From Sulfobacillus harzensis (GTDB lineage Bacteria > Bacillota > Sulfobacillia > Sulfobacillales > Sulfobacillaceae), in NCBI RefSeq assembly GCF_012933365.1, contig NZ_JABBVZ010000025.1:1-45262 (forward strand): a stretch of DNA of 45,262 bases. Reading direction: 5' to 3'. Below, in pieces: positions 1-8,119 of this stretch (its first letter is position 1; every line of letters begins with the position of its first letter). Made by a program: the position numbers and the translations under genes. The notes beneath the pieces were generated by a model. The model did no database searches. It worked only from the letters and a program-made list of their open reading frames with translations, and was not told the origin of the DNA.

Positions 1-2
1 TA

Positions 3-82
3 GCAGATTTTGGGATTTTCCGCCAGTATTACTGCCAAAATAGCGCCATCATCCCATTGTTACCGACTATGACGCAGCCCTG
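3..82. repeat. 80-bp direct repeat, left copy
   Basis: This stretch matches 1306-1385 at a constant offset of 1303 bases, with 6 mismatches in 80 by eye. The right copy covers the promoter and extreme 5' end of the DUF4338-type transposase pseudogene on the minus strand. The left copy is therefore probably the upstream end of a second copy of the same element, most of which lies outside the window. The right copy holds a dyad (GCCAGTA-T-TACTGGC) that is degraded by one base in the left copy. Confidence 0.75.
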
Positions 83-170
83 CGCTAAATCCGACGCAAA
101 AAGGAGTTCCTCCCAGCATTCGCGAAGTCTTGGTTACCACACCAAACTGCACATGGGAGGAACTTGCGTC

Positions 171-248
171 ATGAGATCACTGCGACAGCCATCCTTATTT
201 TCCGTCGAAGAGGGATTAAAGACAGGGATTCGGTCAAAGTCGGGTTGA
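171..248 (+). pseudogene. possible N-terminal remnant of an IS transposase
   Basis: A short frame opens with MRSLRQPSLFSVEEG and stops after 25 residues. A basic start followed by QPSLFS resembles the N-terminus of several DDE transposases, but too little remains to name a family. An inverted repeat (AGTTCCTCCCA near 107-117 and TGGGAGGAACT near 155-165) lies just upstream and could be a terminal or regulatory dyad of that element. No continuation of a transposase was recognised in the next 150 bases on this strand. The call is tentative. Confidence 0.3.
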
Positions 249-398
249 CCGAAATGATCGGAGCAGACAACTAAAGATTTACGACCGAAATGGGGCATTG
301 GGCCATCCGGGAAAGGCGCTCGGAAAGCATAGGGACCGGACCTCGTTCCTCCTGCCCTGTTTGAGCACGGTATGATGACGGTCCGGCGCCAGGCTGTC

Positions 399-1293
399 TT
401 AGGCGCCAATCACCCGAAGGGCCTGATTTCGGTCAGCATGATATTGACGCGTCGCCTGGGCCAAATTGGGATGGCCGTGGAGTCGGAGTAAGCTCACCGC
501 CCGATTGCGCAGGGTCGCCATCACCCGCGGACCGTGACCGGTCCGGATTTGGGATCGTTCTTCGGCGAACACCACATCGCGAACCCCATGGACTTGATTT
601 GCGAATGCCGAATGCCTCGTTTCTTAGGCGGATCCGTGGCCTGCGCTAACGCACCAGGAGGCCATCCGACCCTTCGAAGGGAACCCTATTGATATCGATG
701 CGCGGCGCGGCCGTCCCCACCAGTTGGGGAAACTCGAAATCGGCCGCCAACCAATACCGGGCTGGTCGCCGCAAGGGTCGCACCCAGACCGTTTTGGGCT
801 GCTTAAGCTCGTCCCATTGCCGGCCAAATCCGCGCGTCCGCCCAAGGAGTTCCCACCCGGCGGTCCGGTAGCACCGTCGACGAAGGTCTCGGCCAATACC
901 ACGGAGTGGCCGAAGCGCGCCTGCCAATCGGCGGCGAGACGTCGCGTATTGAGCGCCAGAACCCGGGATGCCAAATTAGGCAGGCCCCGGCCGGGTAAGC
1001 CGATGCCGCGGGCCGTCCGACCAGCCAATCCAGGCATCACGGGCCTTGACCTGCAACGCCGCCCTCGCCCACCCCAGTTGGGCGACCCACTCGCCATCGA
1101 TCGTCGCCAGGCAGCACAACACTTGACCGACCATGTTCGGCCGGCGTAAGCAATGATGGCGCGCCATGAGGTCCATCCACCGCGGCATTTCGTCTTTCGT
1201 CACTAAACGGACCTGCGCCCTCCGGACGCGCTCTTTCATGCTATCCGCGGGCGCGTGCGCGCCCGTGTTGAAGTCTCGCATTGGCGTGGTCAT
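399..1293 (-). pseudogene. degenerate transposase with N-terminal DUF4338 (DruA-like) domain
   Basis: Read on the minus strand, the first frame starts near 1293 (or 1239) and carries a DUF4338-type N-terminus, with the diagnostic RDAWIGWSD. A frameshift near 1000-1015 moves to a frame with LPNLASRVLALNTRRL and VVLAETFVD. A second shift near 860 leads to YRTAGWELLGRTRG and INRVPFEGSDGLL. After a stop, 590-399 encodes NQVHGVRDVVFAEERS and IRTGHGP, which resembles the C-terminus of ISAs1-like DDE transposases. The DDE core between the two parts is missing. DUF4338 also occurs as Druantia DruA, but the transposase tail argues for a dead mobile element. The functional state (broken) is certain; the exact family is inferred. 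Confidence 0.7.
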
Positions 1294-1305
1294 ACCCTTG
1301 GTCTC

Positions 1306-1385
1306 GCAGACTTTGGGGTTTTCCGCCAGTATTACTGGCAAAATAGCGCCATTATCCCATTGTTACCGACCATGACGCAGTCCTG
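1306..1385. repeat. 80-bp direct repeat, right copy
   Basis: This is the partner of 3-82. It spans the region directly upstream of the DUF4338-type transposase pseudogene and includes a near-perfect dyad, CCAGTA-T-TACTGG, at about 1326-1338. Similarity stops abruptly on its right side near 1385, which probably marks the end of the insertion element. The stretch from 1386 to 1520 shows nothing else that I recognise. Confidence 0.7.
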
Positions 1386-1520
1386 AAGCGCTGTCGCATG
1401 TCTTGTACCGAGCCAATGCGCCGCAGACGGCAGCCGACGAAAGTCCTCAACTGACGCTCTAATACTTGTGAGCCACGCCTGGATCCCCCCTTAGACGAGG
1501 GCTCCTGACCTTGACCCTCT

Positions 1521-3095
1521 TTAGCTTAACTCCCCGGTTAAGCGTATGGCCTCCGGACTTCCCCATCCGGTCACCGCATCCCACCCCGGTCCGCACTGAT
1601 ATCCTTCCACCATGTTGTAGCTGTTGTTGCCCGAGGTAATGTCATGAAATGCCGACGTTCCGCCTAAATTATAGAGGTCGGGATTGGCAAAACCCAAGGG
1701 GCCTTTCCTATTTAGCGTGCGGGCTTGATTGATGCAAGCCGCCAGCGCCGCCCATAGAGGGCATGCCGCGGAGGTGCCCCCGATGACGGTGGGGGAGCCT
1801 TGAAACACCACGGCATATCCCGTATCCGGATCGGCATTGGCCGCCACATCGGGCACGCCTCGCCCTGGCTTGTCTCCTGCCTTCACTGGCAAGCTAAGAC
1901 CTGATTGATATGACGGGACTGCAAACACCTGGCTGATGCCGCCGCCCGATGCCCCGTTGTTGTTGGTGTCGGTCCAGCCGGTCTCGGATTGGATCGAGCC
2001 ATTGGCGTTCAGCACCAAGTGAGTGCCGCCAACCGCAACCGCGTGGGGACAATTGGCCGGCGCGTCAACGTGGGGAATGGGCCAGCCCATACCGTGAAGC
2101 CCGTAGGCTCCCTGGTCTCCCGAGGCCACAAAGGTGGTAATGCCCAAGAGCGCCCCTTCCTGCATGGCGGCATCCCATGCCTTCATCTCGGAGGTGGGGA
2201 AACGGCTCTCGCCATCACCATAACTAATCGACAGCACCGAAGGCTTATGTGTCGTATCGTGAATGGCGTAATCCAAGGCCTTTAACACCGAAGCACCAAA
2301 GGCCTGATCGCTGGTCCCGCTCGACGCCTCGTATACCACCAGCCGGGCTCCGGGCGCCATGGCACCCGCCCACTCCACATCTAATGTGGCCTCCATGTCG
2401 TAGCTGTTGACTCCGCCATCGTTAGGCGTTCCATCGACCGACACGAACTCTAGATGCGGCGCCGGAATGTTCATCGATTGCCAAAAGCTCTGGACGTCAC
2501 TGGTACTGTAGCCATTGGAGAACTCAAGCAGCCCAATCGTTTGCCCAGTGCCATCATATGGACGCGGAAAGCTGTATGCGGTTTTGAGATCTTGCGGAAA
2601 GAAGCCTTGCCCACCGTTGGCTAATTGAGCAGAATCGGTAGGCGTACGAAAACGCGGTTCCAACTGTGCCACATTTTCAAGCCCCACAATACCCGCAATC
2701 CACGGTATGGCCCAACTTGGCACATCGGGTTCTCGAGACGGTCGATACAGCCGCCGATTCCCATCCTGTCGGTATTCGAATCCCATATCGAAGGTGCGCT
2801 CCGCCGCCTCGAAGGTCCCTTCCAGCCATAGAATGAATGGACTCTCAGCGGTCATGGTCAACCCATTGGAGGTTAGCCATTGACGAAGTTTTTCCCGCAC
2901 GTCGCCGGGGATGCCGTGTTGTTGGCTCAGCTCTTCGCGGGACCAGGCACGCCCTCGGTCACGCATGGCGCGATGAGCCGCCTCAAAGTCAACGGGCGAC
3001 AGGGCCACACCAATTTCAATGTGATTATGTCCAATGAGAGACGTACTCCAGCCTCCGGGTCGAGAATTGGGCACTAAGTGACCTGACAGTCGCAA
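1521..3095 (-). CDS. S53 family (sedolisin/kumamolisin-type) serine-carboxyl peptidase
   Basis: This is an acid-active endopeptidase of 524 residues. An N-terminal Pro-kumamolisin activation domain (about 25-150) is followed by the S53 catalytic domain (about 165-520). The expected catalytic residues are visible: Glu235 and Asp239 in MEATLDVEW, Asp327 in ASGDQG, and Ser442 in GGTSAACP. The C-terminal DITSG (485-489) and the WDAVTGWG block look like the calcium site. The start is TTG, supported by GGTGAGGAG just upstream. No signal peptide precedes the prodomain, so the export route is unclear. The family is typically secreted and active at low pH, which would fit an acidophile. It stands as a single gene 54 bases downstream of a zinc-ribbon gene. 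The call is firm; the substrate is unknown. Confidence 0.95.
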   Translation of the reverse strand: MRLSGHLVPNSRPGGWSTSLIGHNHIEIGVALSPVDFEAAHRAMRDRGRAWSREELSQQHGIPGDVREKLRQWLTSNGLTMTAESPFILWLEGTFEAAERTFDMGFEYRQDGNRRLYRPSREPDVPSWAIPWIAGIVGLENVAQLEPRFRTPTDSAQLANGGQGFFPQDLKTAYSFPRPYDGTGQTIGLLEFSNGYSTSDVQSFWQSMNIPAPHLEFVSVDGTPNDGGVNSYDMEATLDVEWAGAMAPGARLVVYEASSGTSDQAFGASVLKALDYAIHDTTHKPSVLSISYGDGESRFPTSEMKAWDAAMQEGALLGITTFVASGDQGAYGLHGMGWPIPHVDAPANCPHAVAVGGTHLVLNANGSIQSETGWTDTNNNGASGGGISQVFAVPSYQSGLSLPVKAGDKPGRGVPDVAANADPDTGYAVVFQGSPTVIGGTSAACPLWAALAACINQARTLNRKGPLGFANPDLYNLGGTSAFHDITSGNNSYNMVEGYQCGPGWDAVTGWGSPEAIRLTGELS

Positions 3096-3149
3096 AACTC
3101 CTCACCACCCTTTCGTGATAGTCCATTCTATGCAAACGCTGGAAAAGGG

Positions 3150-3620
3150 CTATTCTTGCGGGATGCCCCAAGGCGTCAGGCGGTGGGGCGTTTGCACCTG
3201 ACAATCCGGGCACAACACCTTGAGATCGATTTGCCCACGCGAGTCCGGCGGAAGTGCATTTGACAGCCCTTCCGAAACCTCCCCGGGCGGCACCTCTTGT
3301 CCACATTGACCGCAAATGCGGAGAGCCTTGAACCAGGGAATGGAGGCTGGAGGCAGCAAGTCCCCCATGTCCTGACGATGCGCAAAGACAGGATCGGAAA
3401 ACGTCCCGGAAGCCAGCGCCCGCTCCAGCGCCGCTCGCCCCACCTTCTCCATCAGGGAGATTTCGCTGTCAAAGGGGTGGGCACGGGTCACGAGTAGCCA
3501 CAGCGAACGGGGCACAATCACCGAAATCATGTCGGTCCCATCCCCGTGGGGCGATGAAAAGATGGCCCATGGGCCTTCGGGCGCGTCCCCGATCAGATGC
3601 AACAAATCCACGTTAGGCAA
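3150..3620 (-). CDS. hypothetical protein with a C-terminal zinc-ribbon-like Cys cluster
   Basis: The protein has 156 residues and I do not recognise a named family. Its C-terminal third carries CGQC and CPDC pairs about 35 residues apart, consistent with one zinc-binding treble-clef or ribbon. The N-terminal part (IFSSPHGDGTDMISVIVP) looks like a small beta-rich domain. The start is TTG, chosen because GAGGAGGGG lies six bases upstream. A weak TACACT -10-like site lies near 3650 on this strand. It has no signal peptide or membrane segment, so it is probably cytoplasmic. It precedes the S53 peptidase gene in the same direction with a 54-base gap, so co-transcription is possible. Confidence 0.7.
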   Translation of the reverse strand: MPNVDLLHLIGDAPEGPWAIFSSPHGDGTDMISVIVPRSLWLLVTRAHPFDSEISLMEKVGRAALERALASGTFSDPVFAHRQDMGDLLPPASIPWFKALRICGQCGQEVPPGEVSEGLSNALPPDSRGQIDLKVLCPDCQVQTPHRLTPWGIPQE

Positions 3621-3680
3621 GAAGAACCCCTCCTCAGGTTTCTCCTCCAGTGTAACAAGAACCAGGATATGGGAAAACCG

Positions 3681-3998
3681 TTAGAGGTGCATCAGAAGAA
3701 ATAGGCGAGCGAATGGCGCCTTCAACCACCACAGCCACCAATTGCCATGGGGCTCAGAAGCGCGGGCTAACGCTAATTGATGCTTTAGGCCGTGGACTTC
3801 TGCGGTCAGCTGGGTAATTTCCCGACCGTTGGCCGCTAAAATCGCGTAATCGCGGGTGGTGGCCCAGACAAACCCCACTACCAACCCAATGATAAGAGCC
3901 AAGAGCCCCAAAGCCACGACCCACCCGAGACGGAGATACCAGGGACGATCAGGTGCCGGTGCCACATGCCGGCGTCGGGGTTCTTCGGGAGTTGCCAT
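3681..3998 (-). CDS. small single-pass membrane protein with a short coiled coil
   Basis: The protein has 105 residues from the ATG at 3998, chosen over the upstream in-frame start because GAGGAGGG lies six bases before it. A basic, proline-rich head (MATPEEPRRRH) is followed by one strong hydrophobic helix (about 24-47), then by a polar stretch, ILAANGREITQLTAEV, that could form a coiled coil. The end is aromatic (WWLWWLKAPF). It is probably an N-in membrane anchor with an external or periplasm-like tail. It lies 64 bases downstream of the initiating sugar-phosphate transferase gene on the same strand, so it may belong to the polysaccharide locus, but I cannot assign a function. Confidence 0.7.
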   Translation of the reverse strand: MATPEEPRRRHVAPAPDRPWYLRLGWVVALGLLALIIGLVVGFVWATTRDYAILAANGREITQLTAEVHGLKHQLALARASEPHGNWWLWWLKAPFARLFLLMHL

Positions 3999-4062
3999 AA
4001 GAATCCCTCCTCGCGGCAACAAACGTCGTCAGCCGTGGACAATCTTCGGAGGAAGGGCGTAA

Positions 4063-5466
4063 TTAATGGGCGCCGCGCTGCTGAAACACGGCCGGAATCG
4101 TCTTGGCCATAATTTTAAGATCCAAGAAGAGCGACCAGCTGTCAATATACTCCATGTCAAGCCGCATCCAATCTTGGAAGTCGATATCGTTGCGTCCAGA
4201 TATCTGCCAGAGACAGGTGATGCCGGGTCTTACCGAAAGTCGTTTACGATAGTCGGGGCCGTAGAGCTCCACCTCGCTGGGCAAGGCAGGACGGGGTCCC
4301 ACCATACTCATGTGGCCGACCAACACATTGAACAACTGCGGGAGCTCGTCAATGCTGGTTTTCCTCAAAAACTTGCCAATCCGTGTGACACGCGGATCGT
4401 CGGGAATCTTAAAAACGGGACCAGACATGACATTTAGATGGGCCAACTGCCTTTTCAGCTCTTCGGCGTTGGGCACCATGGTACGGAACTTCAAACAAGG
4501 AAACTCGCGGCCATTCAGACCCACGCGGCGCTGCACAAAGAAAATCGAGCCCTTAGGGTCATCAATCTTCATGGCAAGCATTACCGCCAGCATCACCGGC
4601 GAGGTGAGAATGATGGCCACCAGGGACACGATAATGTCCAGCGTACGCTTGACCAAGGAGCGCGAAGTTTGATGCGCCCGCGAAGAGTCCACCACCAACA
4701 CCGAGTTGCCGTAAAAGTCGTAGAGGCGCGAACGGTGCGCCAAGGCTCCCATCTCATCCAACACCAACCGCACCTCTTTGCCCTGCTGGCGCGCCATTTG
4801 AATGGCTGGCATGAACAAATCCTCCTGAGCCGGCATTGCGATGACCACCGTGTCCACAACGGTGGAGGCAAACAACTGGTGAAGCCGCTCTACAGCCGCC
4901 CGAGCCTTATCCGACTCGCCTAGTTCAACCGGGAGCTCATCCACCACCTGCATGCCCGCCTCTGGCACATTAGCCACGGTTTCCGAAAAAATCTTCACCC
5001 GTCGGGGATAGCCAACGACGACCAACCGACGCTGATCCCGGCCGCTTAAGCGGAAATGTCCCAAAGACAGCTTAATGACCGAATGGACCACCGTTTGCGC
5101 AAGAAACGCCGCCACCGGAAAAAGAAGAAAGATGGCGCGCGAAAACCACGTCGCCTTAAAAACAAAGATAACCAAGGCCATGGCGATGGCGGTCTCGATG
5201 CAAGAGACAGCCAACATTCCCATCTCCGCCGGCAGTTGGTTCCATCGTCTCGAATAGCCCCGAAAGTTCAGCTTCAAGGCAAACCACGACACGCCCAGCA
5301 CCAAGACCGAGAAGGAGAAATACCAGGAAACCAGGCGCACCGTAGCCACAGCCGGATTGAACCAGGACAAGTATGCGTGAACCACAAAAAGATACGCCAC
5401 GTATGCCGCGGCGGTGTCCACGAATACAGCCAGTTCATCCCAACGATTGGTACGTCCGCGAAACAT
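4063..5466 (-). CDS. polyprenyl glycosylphosphotransferase (initiating sugar-phosphate transferase)
   Basis: The enzyme has 467 residues and would transfer a sugar 1-phosphate from a nucleotide sugar to undecaprenyl phosphate at the inner face of the membrane, the first step of exopolysaccharide assembly. The N-terminal third holds four or five membrane helices, and the middle holds a CoA-binding-like Rossmann region (VVVGYPRR). The C-terminal bacterial sugar transferase domain begins with a hydrophobic helix near 280. Conserved motifs are FFVQRRVG, FKFRTM, SIDELPQL, MVGPRP and RPGITCLWQISGRND. The ATG at 5466 is used because GGAGGAGGGG lies six bases upstream. It starts the polysaccharide locus but is transcribed separately from the glycosyltransferase operon. 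A second, shorter enzyme of this class lies at 23753-24355. Confidence 0.93.
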   Translation of the reverse strand: MFRGRTNRWDELAVFVDTAAAYVAYLFVVHAYLSWFNPAVATVRLVSWYFSFSVLVLGVSWFALKLNFRGYSRRWNQLPAEMGMLAVSCIETAIAMALVIFVFKATWFSRAIFLLFPVAAFLAQTVVHSVIKLSLGHFRLSGRDQRRLVVVGYPRRVKIFSETVANVPEAGMQVVDELPVELGESDKARAAVERLHQLFASTVVDTVVIAMPAQEDLFMPAIQMARQQGKEVRLVLDEMGALAHRSRLYDFYGNSVLVVDSSRAHQTSRSLVKRTLDIIVSLVAIILTSPVMLAVMLAMKIDDPKGSIFFVQRRVGLNGREFPCLKFRTMVPNAEELKRQLAHLNVMSGPVFKIPDDPRVTRIGKFLRKTSIDELPQLFNVLVGHMSMVGPRPALPSEVELYGPDYRKRLSVRPGITCLWQISGRNDIDFQDWMRLDMEYIDSWSLFLDLKIMAKTIPAVFQQRGAH

Positions 5467-5488
5467 GAGGGTCCCCTCCTCCATTGCC

Positions 5489-5494
5489 ATTATA
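5489..5494 (-). promoter_or_regulatory. candidate -10 element of the initiating transferase gene
   Basis: TATAAT reads on the minus strand 23 bases ahead of the ATG at 5466. No convincing -35 hexamer lies 16-18 bases upstream, and the resulting leader would be only about 16 bases, so this is a weak call. Confidence 0.35.
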
Positions 5495-5594
5495 AACGTT
5501 CGAAGCCATTTCGTAATGAACGGATATTTCCTTCAACGGTTTCACTATCCAAAGAAATTTTTCGCGAATCCCCACCCTTTTTCGGGGGTGCTCT

Positions 5595-5609
5595 TTGACT
5601 ATAAGTCAA
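5595..5609. promoter_or_regulatory. 15-bp palindrome, candidate operator
   Basis: TTGACT-ATA-AGTCAA is a perfect inverted repeat with 6-base arms and a 3-base centre. It lies in the 312-base divergent spacer between the initiating transferase gene (5466, minus) and the small membrane protein gene (5779, plus). A dyad of this size suits a dimeric regulator. The rest of the spacer holds no gene that I can support. Confidence 0.4.
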
Positions 5610-5716
5610 CGTCGTCCTCAAATGCACAATTTATCACCGAATCACCCTGGGGGTTATTTCCCTCGGTTATCACCCCGGCTTGGCTGCCCATAGGATAGAA
5701 GGCGGGCGAAGTGGAT

Positions 5717-5746
5717 TTGACAACCTTCGTATATCCGGGTGATGAT
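5717..5746 (+). promoter_or_regulatory. candidate sigma-A type promoter for the 5779 gene
   Basis: A consensus TTGACA at 5717-5722 is followed after 18 bases by GATGAT at 5741-5746. The -35 is perfect and the -10 matches four of six bases. It sits 33 bases before the ATG at 5779. Confidence 0.45.
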
Positions 5747-5778
5747 GAACGCATAACTATAGCGAGGAAGGGGATCGC

Positions 5779-6225
5779 ATGCCAGGGCAGTCGGCGCGAT
5801 ATCTCGGAGCTGCGGTCATACTAGGAATAATGGCCTTAGTGAATTCCGTCTGGTTTCGCCATAACCCCGCGTCGACGGGCATCGCCGTGACCTTGTATGT
5901 GCTGATCATGGTGGTCGCCTTCTTTTCCGGTCGTGCGGCGCACCGAGCGCATTGGCGACCCGGTTGGTTCGGGGCTGCCGTCGGCGCTCTATTTGGGGTG
6001 CTGGCCGGTCTGGGATCGTTTTTGATTCGCGCCACTAGCGAGGATGTCGATGCGCCCGCACGCGGCATTGCTCGATTGCGTCTGGTGGCTCTGGCCAACT
6101 CCCCCGTAGCCCATGTCGTGGTGCTCATCACCGCCGTGCTAACCTTCAGCATCATCAGCTTAATTGTGGCTTCGTTGGCCGCCGCCACCGCCAAAGACCC
6201 CGATCCGCACCGCGAGTCCGCCTAA
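5779..6225 (+). CDS. small four-helix membrane protein, unknown
   Basis: The protein has 148 residues and four predicted membrane helices (about 9-25, 34-50, 63-82 and 113-136). No family was recognised. A polar loop, RATSEDVDAPARG, lies between helices three and four. The ATG follows GAGGAAGGGG at good spacing. It is transcribed toward the glycosyltransferase operon, and its stop overlaps the stop of the converging gene by four bases (6222-6225). Its position between the initiating transferase and the operon hints at a link with the polysaccharide, but there is no direct evidence. Confidence 0.75.
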   Translation: MPGQSARYLGAAVILGIMALVNSVWFRHNPASTGIAVTLYVLIMVVAFFSGRAAHRAHWRPGWFGAAVGALFGVLAGLGSFLIRATSEDVDAPARGIARLRLVALANSPVAHVVVLITAVLTFSIISLIVASLAAATAKDPDPHRESA

Positions 6226-7193
6226 AAGGAAAAGGCTTCCCGCCAGGGGTTGACCTCTCTTCGGGAACTCGGCGTCGCGGCCGTAAAAAAGCGGGAGTCC
6301 AGCGCCTCAATGACCTCCATGACCGTGAGCCTTGAGAGCAGGCGGGCCCCAGGCCAATCACCCAGTTGTTCTTCCATGACCGGCAAATTTCCGGCCACAA
6401 CCGGCGTTCCGAGACGCTGAGCCCACATTGCGTCCCACCCCAAACTATCCTGAAACTGGGGAGCCAACAGAACATCGGCCGCTCGCAGCGCCAATTCCCA
6501 TGCATCCGACGGATGCCAGGTGGTTTGAACATCCATCGCTTGGGCGTAGGCTTGAAAGCGGGCCCGGTCGGGACCGTCGCCCATGAGCCAGAGGCGCCAC
6601 CCTGGCGTCTGGCGGCTTAACTCCGCCAGGGCATTGATGGCTAAATCCACCCCTTTAACTGCAGTCATGGGCCCCAACACGGCGACCGTGAGGCCCTCAC
6701 TCTGGGGAGCAGGCTCTGACGTCGTGGCGGCGGGGAGACTGGGCGCATCCACCAGCTGAATCCGGGAGGGCAGCACCAGCCCCTCTTGGACGAGCTGCCG
6801 CAGACGCCAACGGCTTGTCGCGACCACACGCTGAAAGCGTTGGTAGGTGGTACTAGGCATGAGATTTCCTCCGCGGGTGAACAGGATCAAGGGACGGTTC
6901 TCTCTAAGAGACCGTATCCCGTCCAACACCGGTGGCTCCTCATCAACCGCAACCCACTCGGCATCGCTAATCCGATCGGCGAGGCGGCGGCTCCAGGTCC
7001 ATCGGGGCCGCCCCTGAAAAAGGGGATTATCCACCTGAAGGGATGAGGGCCATGCCATGGGGACGCCGTCTTCGGCAAAGAGAGGCACAATCTCAAGTGT
7101 CCGGTTGTCCCCATTTAGCTCCCAGGCAGCACCGAGGGCGGCTAGCGTCCCCTCATTCCAGGAATTGTCGCGAACAATCCATATCGCACTCAC
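6222..7193 (-). CDS. GT4-like glycosyltransferase (last gene of operon)
   Basis: The protein has 323 residues with a GT-B fold of the glycosyl transferase group 1 type. The C-terminal domain shows VAVLGPMTAVKGVDLAINAL, LMGDGPDRARF, and a diverged nucleotide-sugar site (APQFQDSLGWDAMWAQRLGTPVVAG) in place of the usual EGFGLP. The N-terminal domain is short. The GTG start lies in a GTGA overlap with the stop of the epimerase gene, which suggests translational coupling. It probably adds one sugar to the lipid-linked repeat unit. The missing standard E-x7-E glutamate makes it less typical than the other enzymes of the operon. Confidence 0.85.
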   Translation of the reverse strand: MSAIWIVRDNSWNEGTLAALGAAWELNGDNRTLEIVPLFAEDGVPMAWPSSLQVDNPLFQGRPRWTWSRRLADRISDAEWVAVDEEPPVLDGIRSLRENRPLILFTRGGNLMPSTTYQRFQRVVATSRWRLRQLVQEGLVLPSRIQLVDAPSLPAATTSEPAPQSEGLTVAVLGPMTAVKGVDLAINALAELSRQTPGWRLWLMGDGPDRARFQAYAQAMDVQTTWHPSDAWELALRAADVLLAPQFQDSLGWDAMWAQRLGTPVVAGNLPVMEEQLGDWPGARLLSRLTVMEVIEALDSRFFTAATPSSRREVNPWREAFSF

Positions 7194-8119
7194 AAAACTC
7201 CGGCATCCTCGCGAAAGTACTGATAGGTCATGGCCAGTCCGACGTTCAGATCCACGTGGGCTTGAAATCCCCAGGCGCGAGCCCGGGCGGTGTCCAAAAG
7301 GCTATGGCGAATGTCTCCTGGCCGTTCGGGGCCATGCGCAATATCCCGGTCATCAAGACCGGCTATCGAGGCCAAACGAAGCCACACCTCATTTATGGAT
7401 ACGGCCTCGCCGGTGGCGATGTTCCGCACCCCGCCCGATGCCGGGTCTCCCAACCGATGGCAAAAAGCCCGGGCGACATCTTGAACGGCAATGAAGTCGC
7501 GCGTTTGCTCGCCATCCCCGAAAATTTGCGGCTTGGCGCCCTGAGCCAAGGCTTCGGCAAACACGGCGACCACTCCGCCCTCGCCCTGAGTGCGTTGGCG
7601 CGGTCCGTACACATTGGCCAGGCGCAGCACCGTGCCAATCAGGCTGGAGTGCAAGGCCTCATAGGCGATATAGGTTTCACCAATCCACTTGTCCAAGCCG
7701 TAGTAGGACAGGGTTTGACCCGCCCGCTCTTCCGCCAGCGGCAAATGCGGATCGTCGCCGTACACGGCTGCCGAGGAGGCGAAGCGGAACTCCCGGGCTT
7801 TTAATCGTTTCGCCGCCTGCAGCATGGCCACCGTTCCCAACACGTTCTGCCGCACATCATTTTCCGGGTGCGCCTCCGATTCCGGCACACTAATTTGGGC
7901 GGCTAAGTGAATGACGGCATCCACGGGTCCGACCTCGTCCACCCAAACGCCCCAATCCAACACGTCCCCTTGTATAAACCGGGCAGCGGGGTTCACAAAG
8001 CGGCGCTGGCCGTGTGACAAGTTGTCGACCACGACCACCTCGGTATCGGATTGCCGCAATAACGTGTCCACCACATGTGAGCCAATAAATCCAGCCCCAC
8101 CGGTCACCAAAACCCGCAC
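7190..8119 (-). CDS. NAD-dependent nucleotide-sugar epimerase/dehydratase (GalE-like, SDR)
   Basis: The protein has 309 residues and belongs to the extended short-chain dehydrogenase family. The N-terminal VLVTGGAGFIGSHV binds NAD. The catalytic set is visible as SSAAVYG and the YxxxK in YYGLDKW. It would epimerise or modify a UDP- or dTDP-sugar in the cytoplasm as a precursor for the polysaccharide. I moved the start to the GTG at 8119, which gives a normal N-terminus, follows AAAGGACGAG, and overlaps the upstream stop (TAG) by one base. It is in the middle of the eight-gene operon. The sugar specificity cannot be read from the sequence. Confidence 0.92.
   Translation of the reverse strand: MRVLVTGGAGFIGSHVVDTLLRQSDTEVVVVDNLSHGQRRFVNPAARFIQGDVLDWGVWVDEVGPVDAVIHLAAQISVPESEAHPENDVRQNVLGTVAMLQAAKRLKAREFRFASSAAVYGDDPHLPLAEERAGQTLSYYGLDKWIGETYIAYEALHSSLIGTVLRLANVYGPRQRTQGEGGVVAVFAEALAQGAKPQIFGDGEQTRDFIAVQDVARAFCHRLGDPASGGVRNIATGEAVSINEVWLRLASIAGLDDRDIAHGPERPGDIRHSLLDTARARAWGFQAHVDLNVGLAMTYQYFREDAGVL

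Noticed and set aside
134-409. 91-codon minus-strand open frame in the IS remnant
   Set aside because: It runs through mixed transposase debris on both strands and shows no motif.
976-1341. DUF4338/DruA-like piece as a Druantia defence gene
   Set aside because: It is frameshifted, lacks a full-length frame, and is followed in the same direction by a transposase-like C-terminus. No druB-E partners are present.
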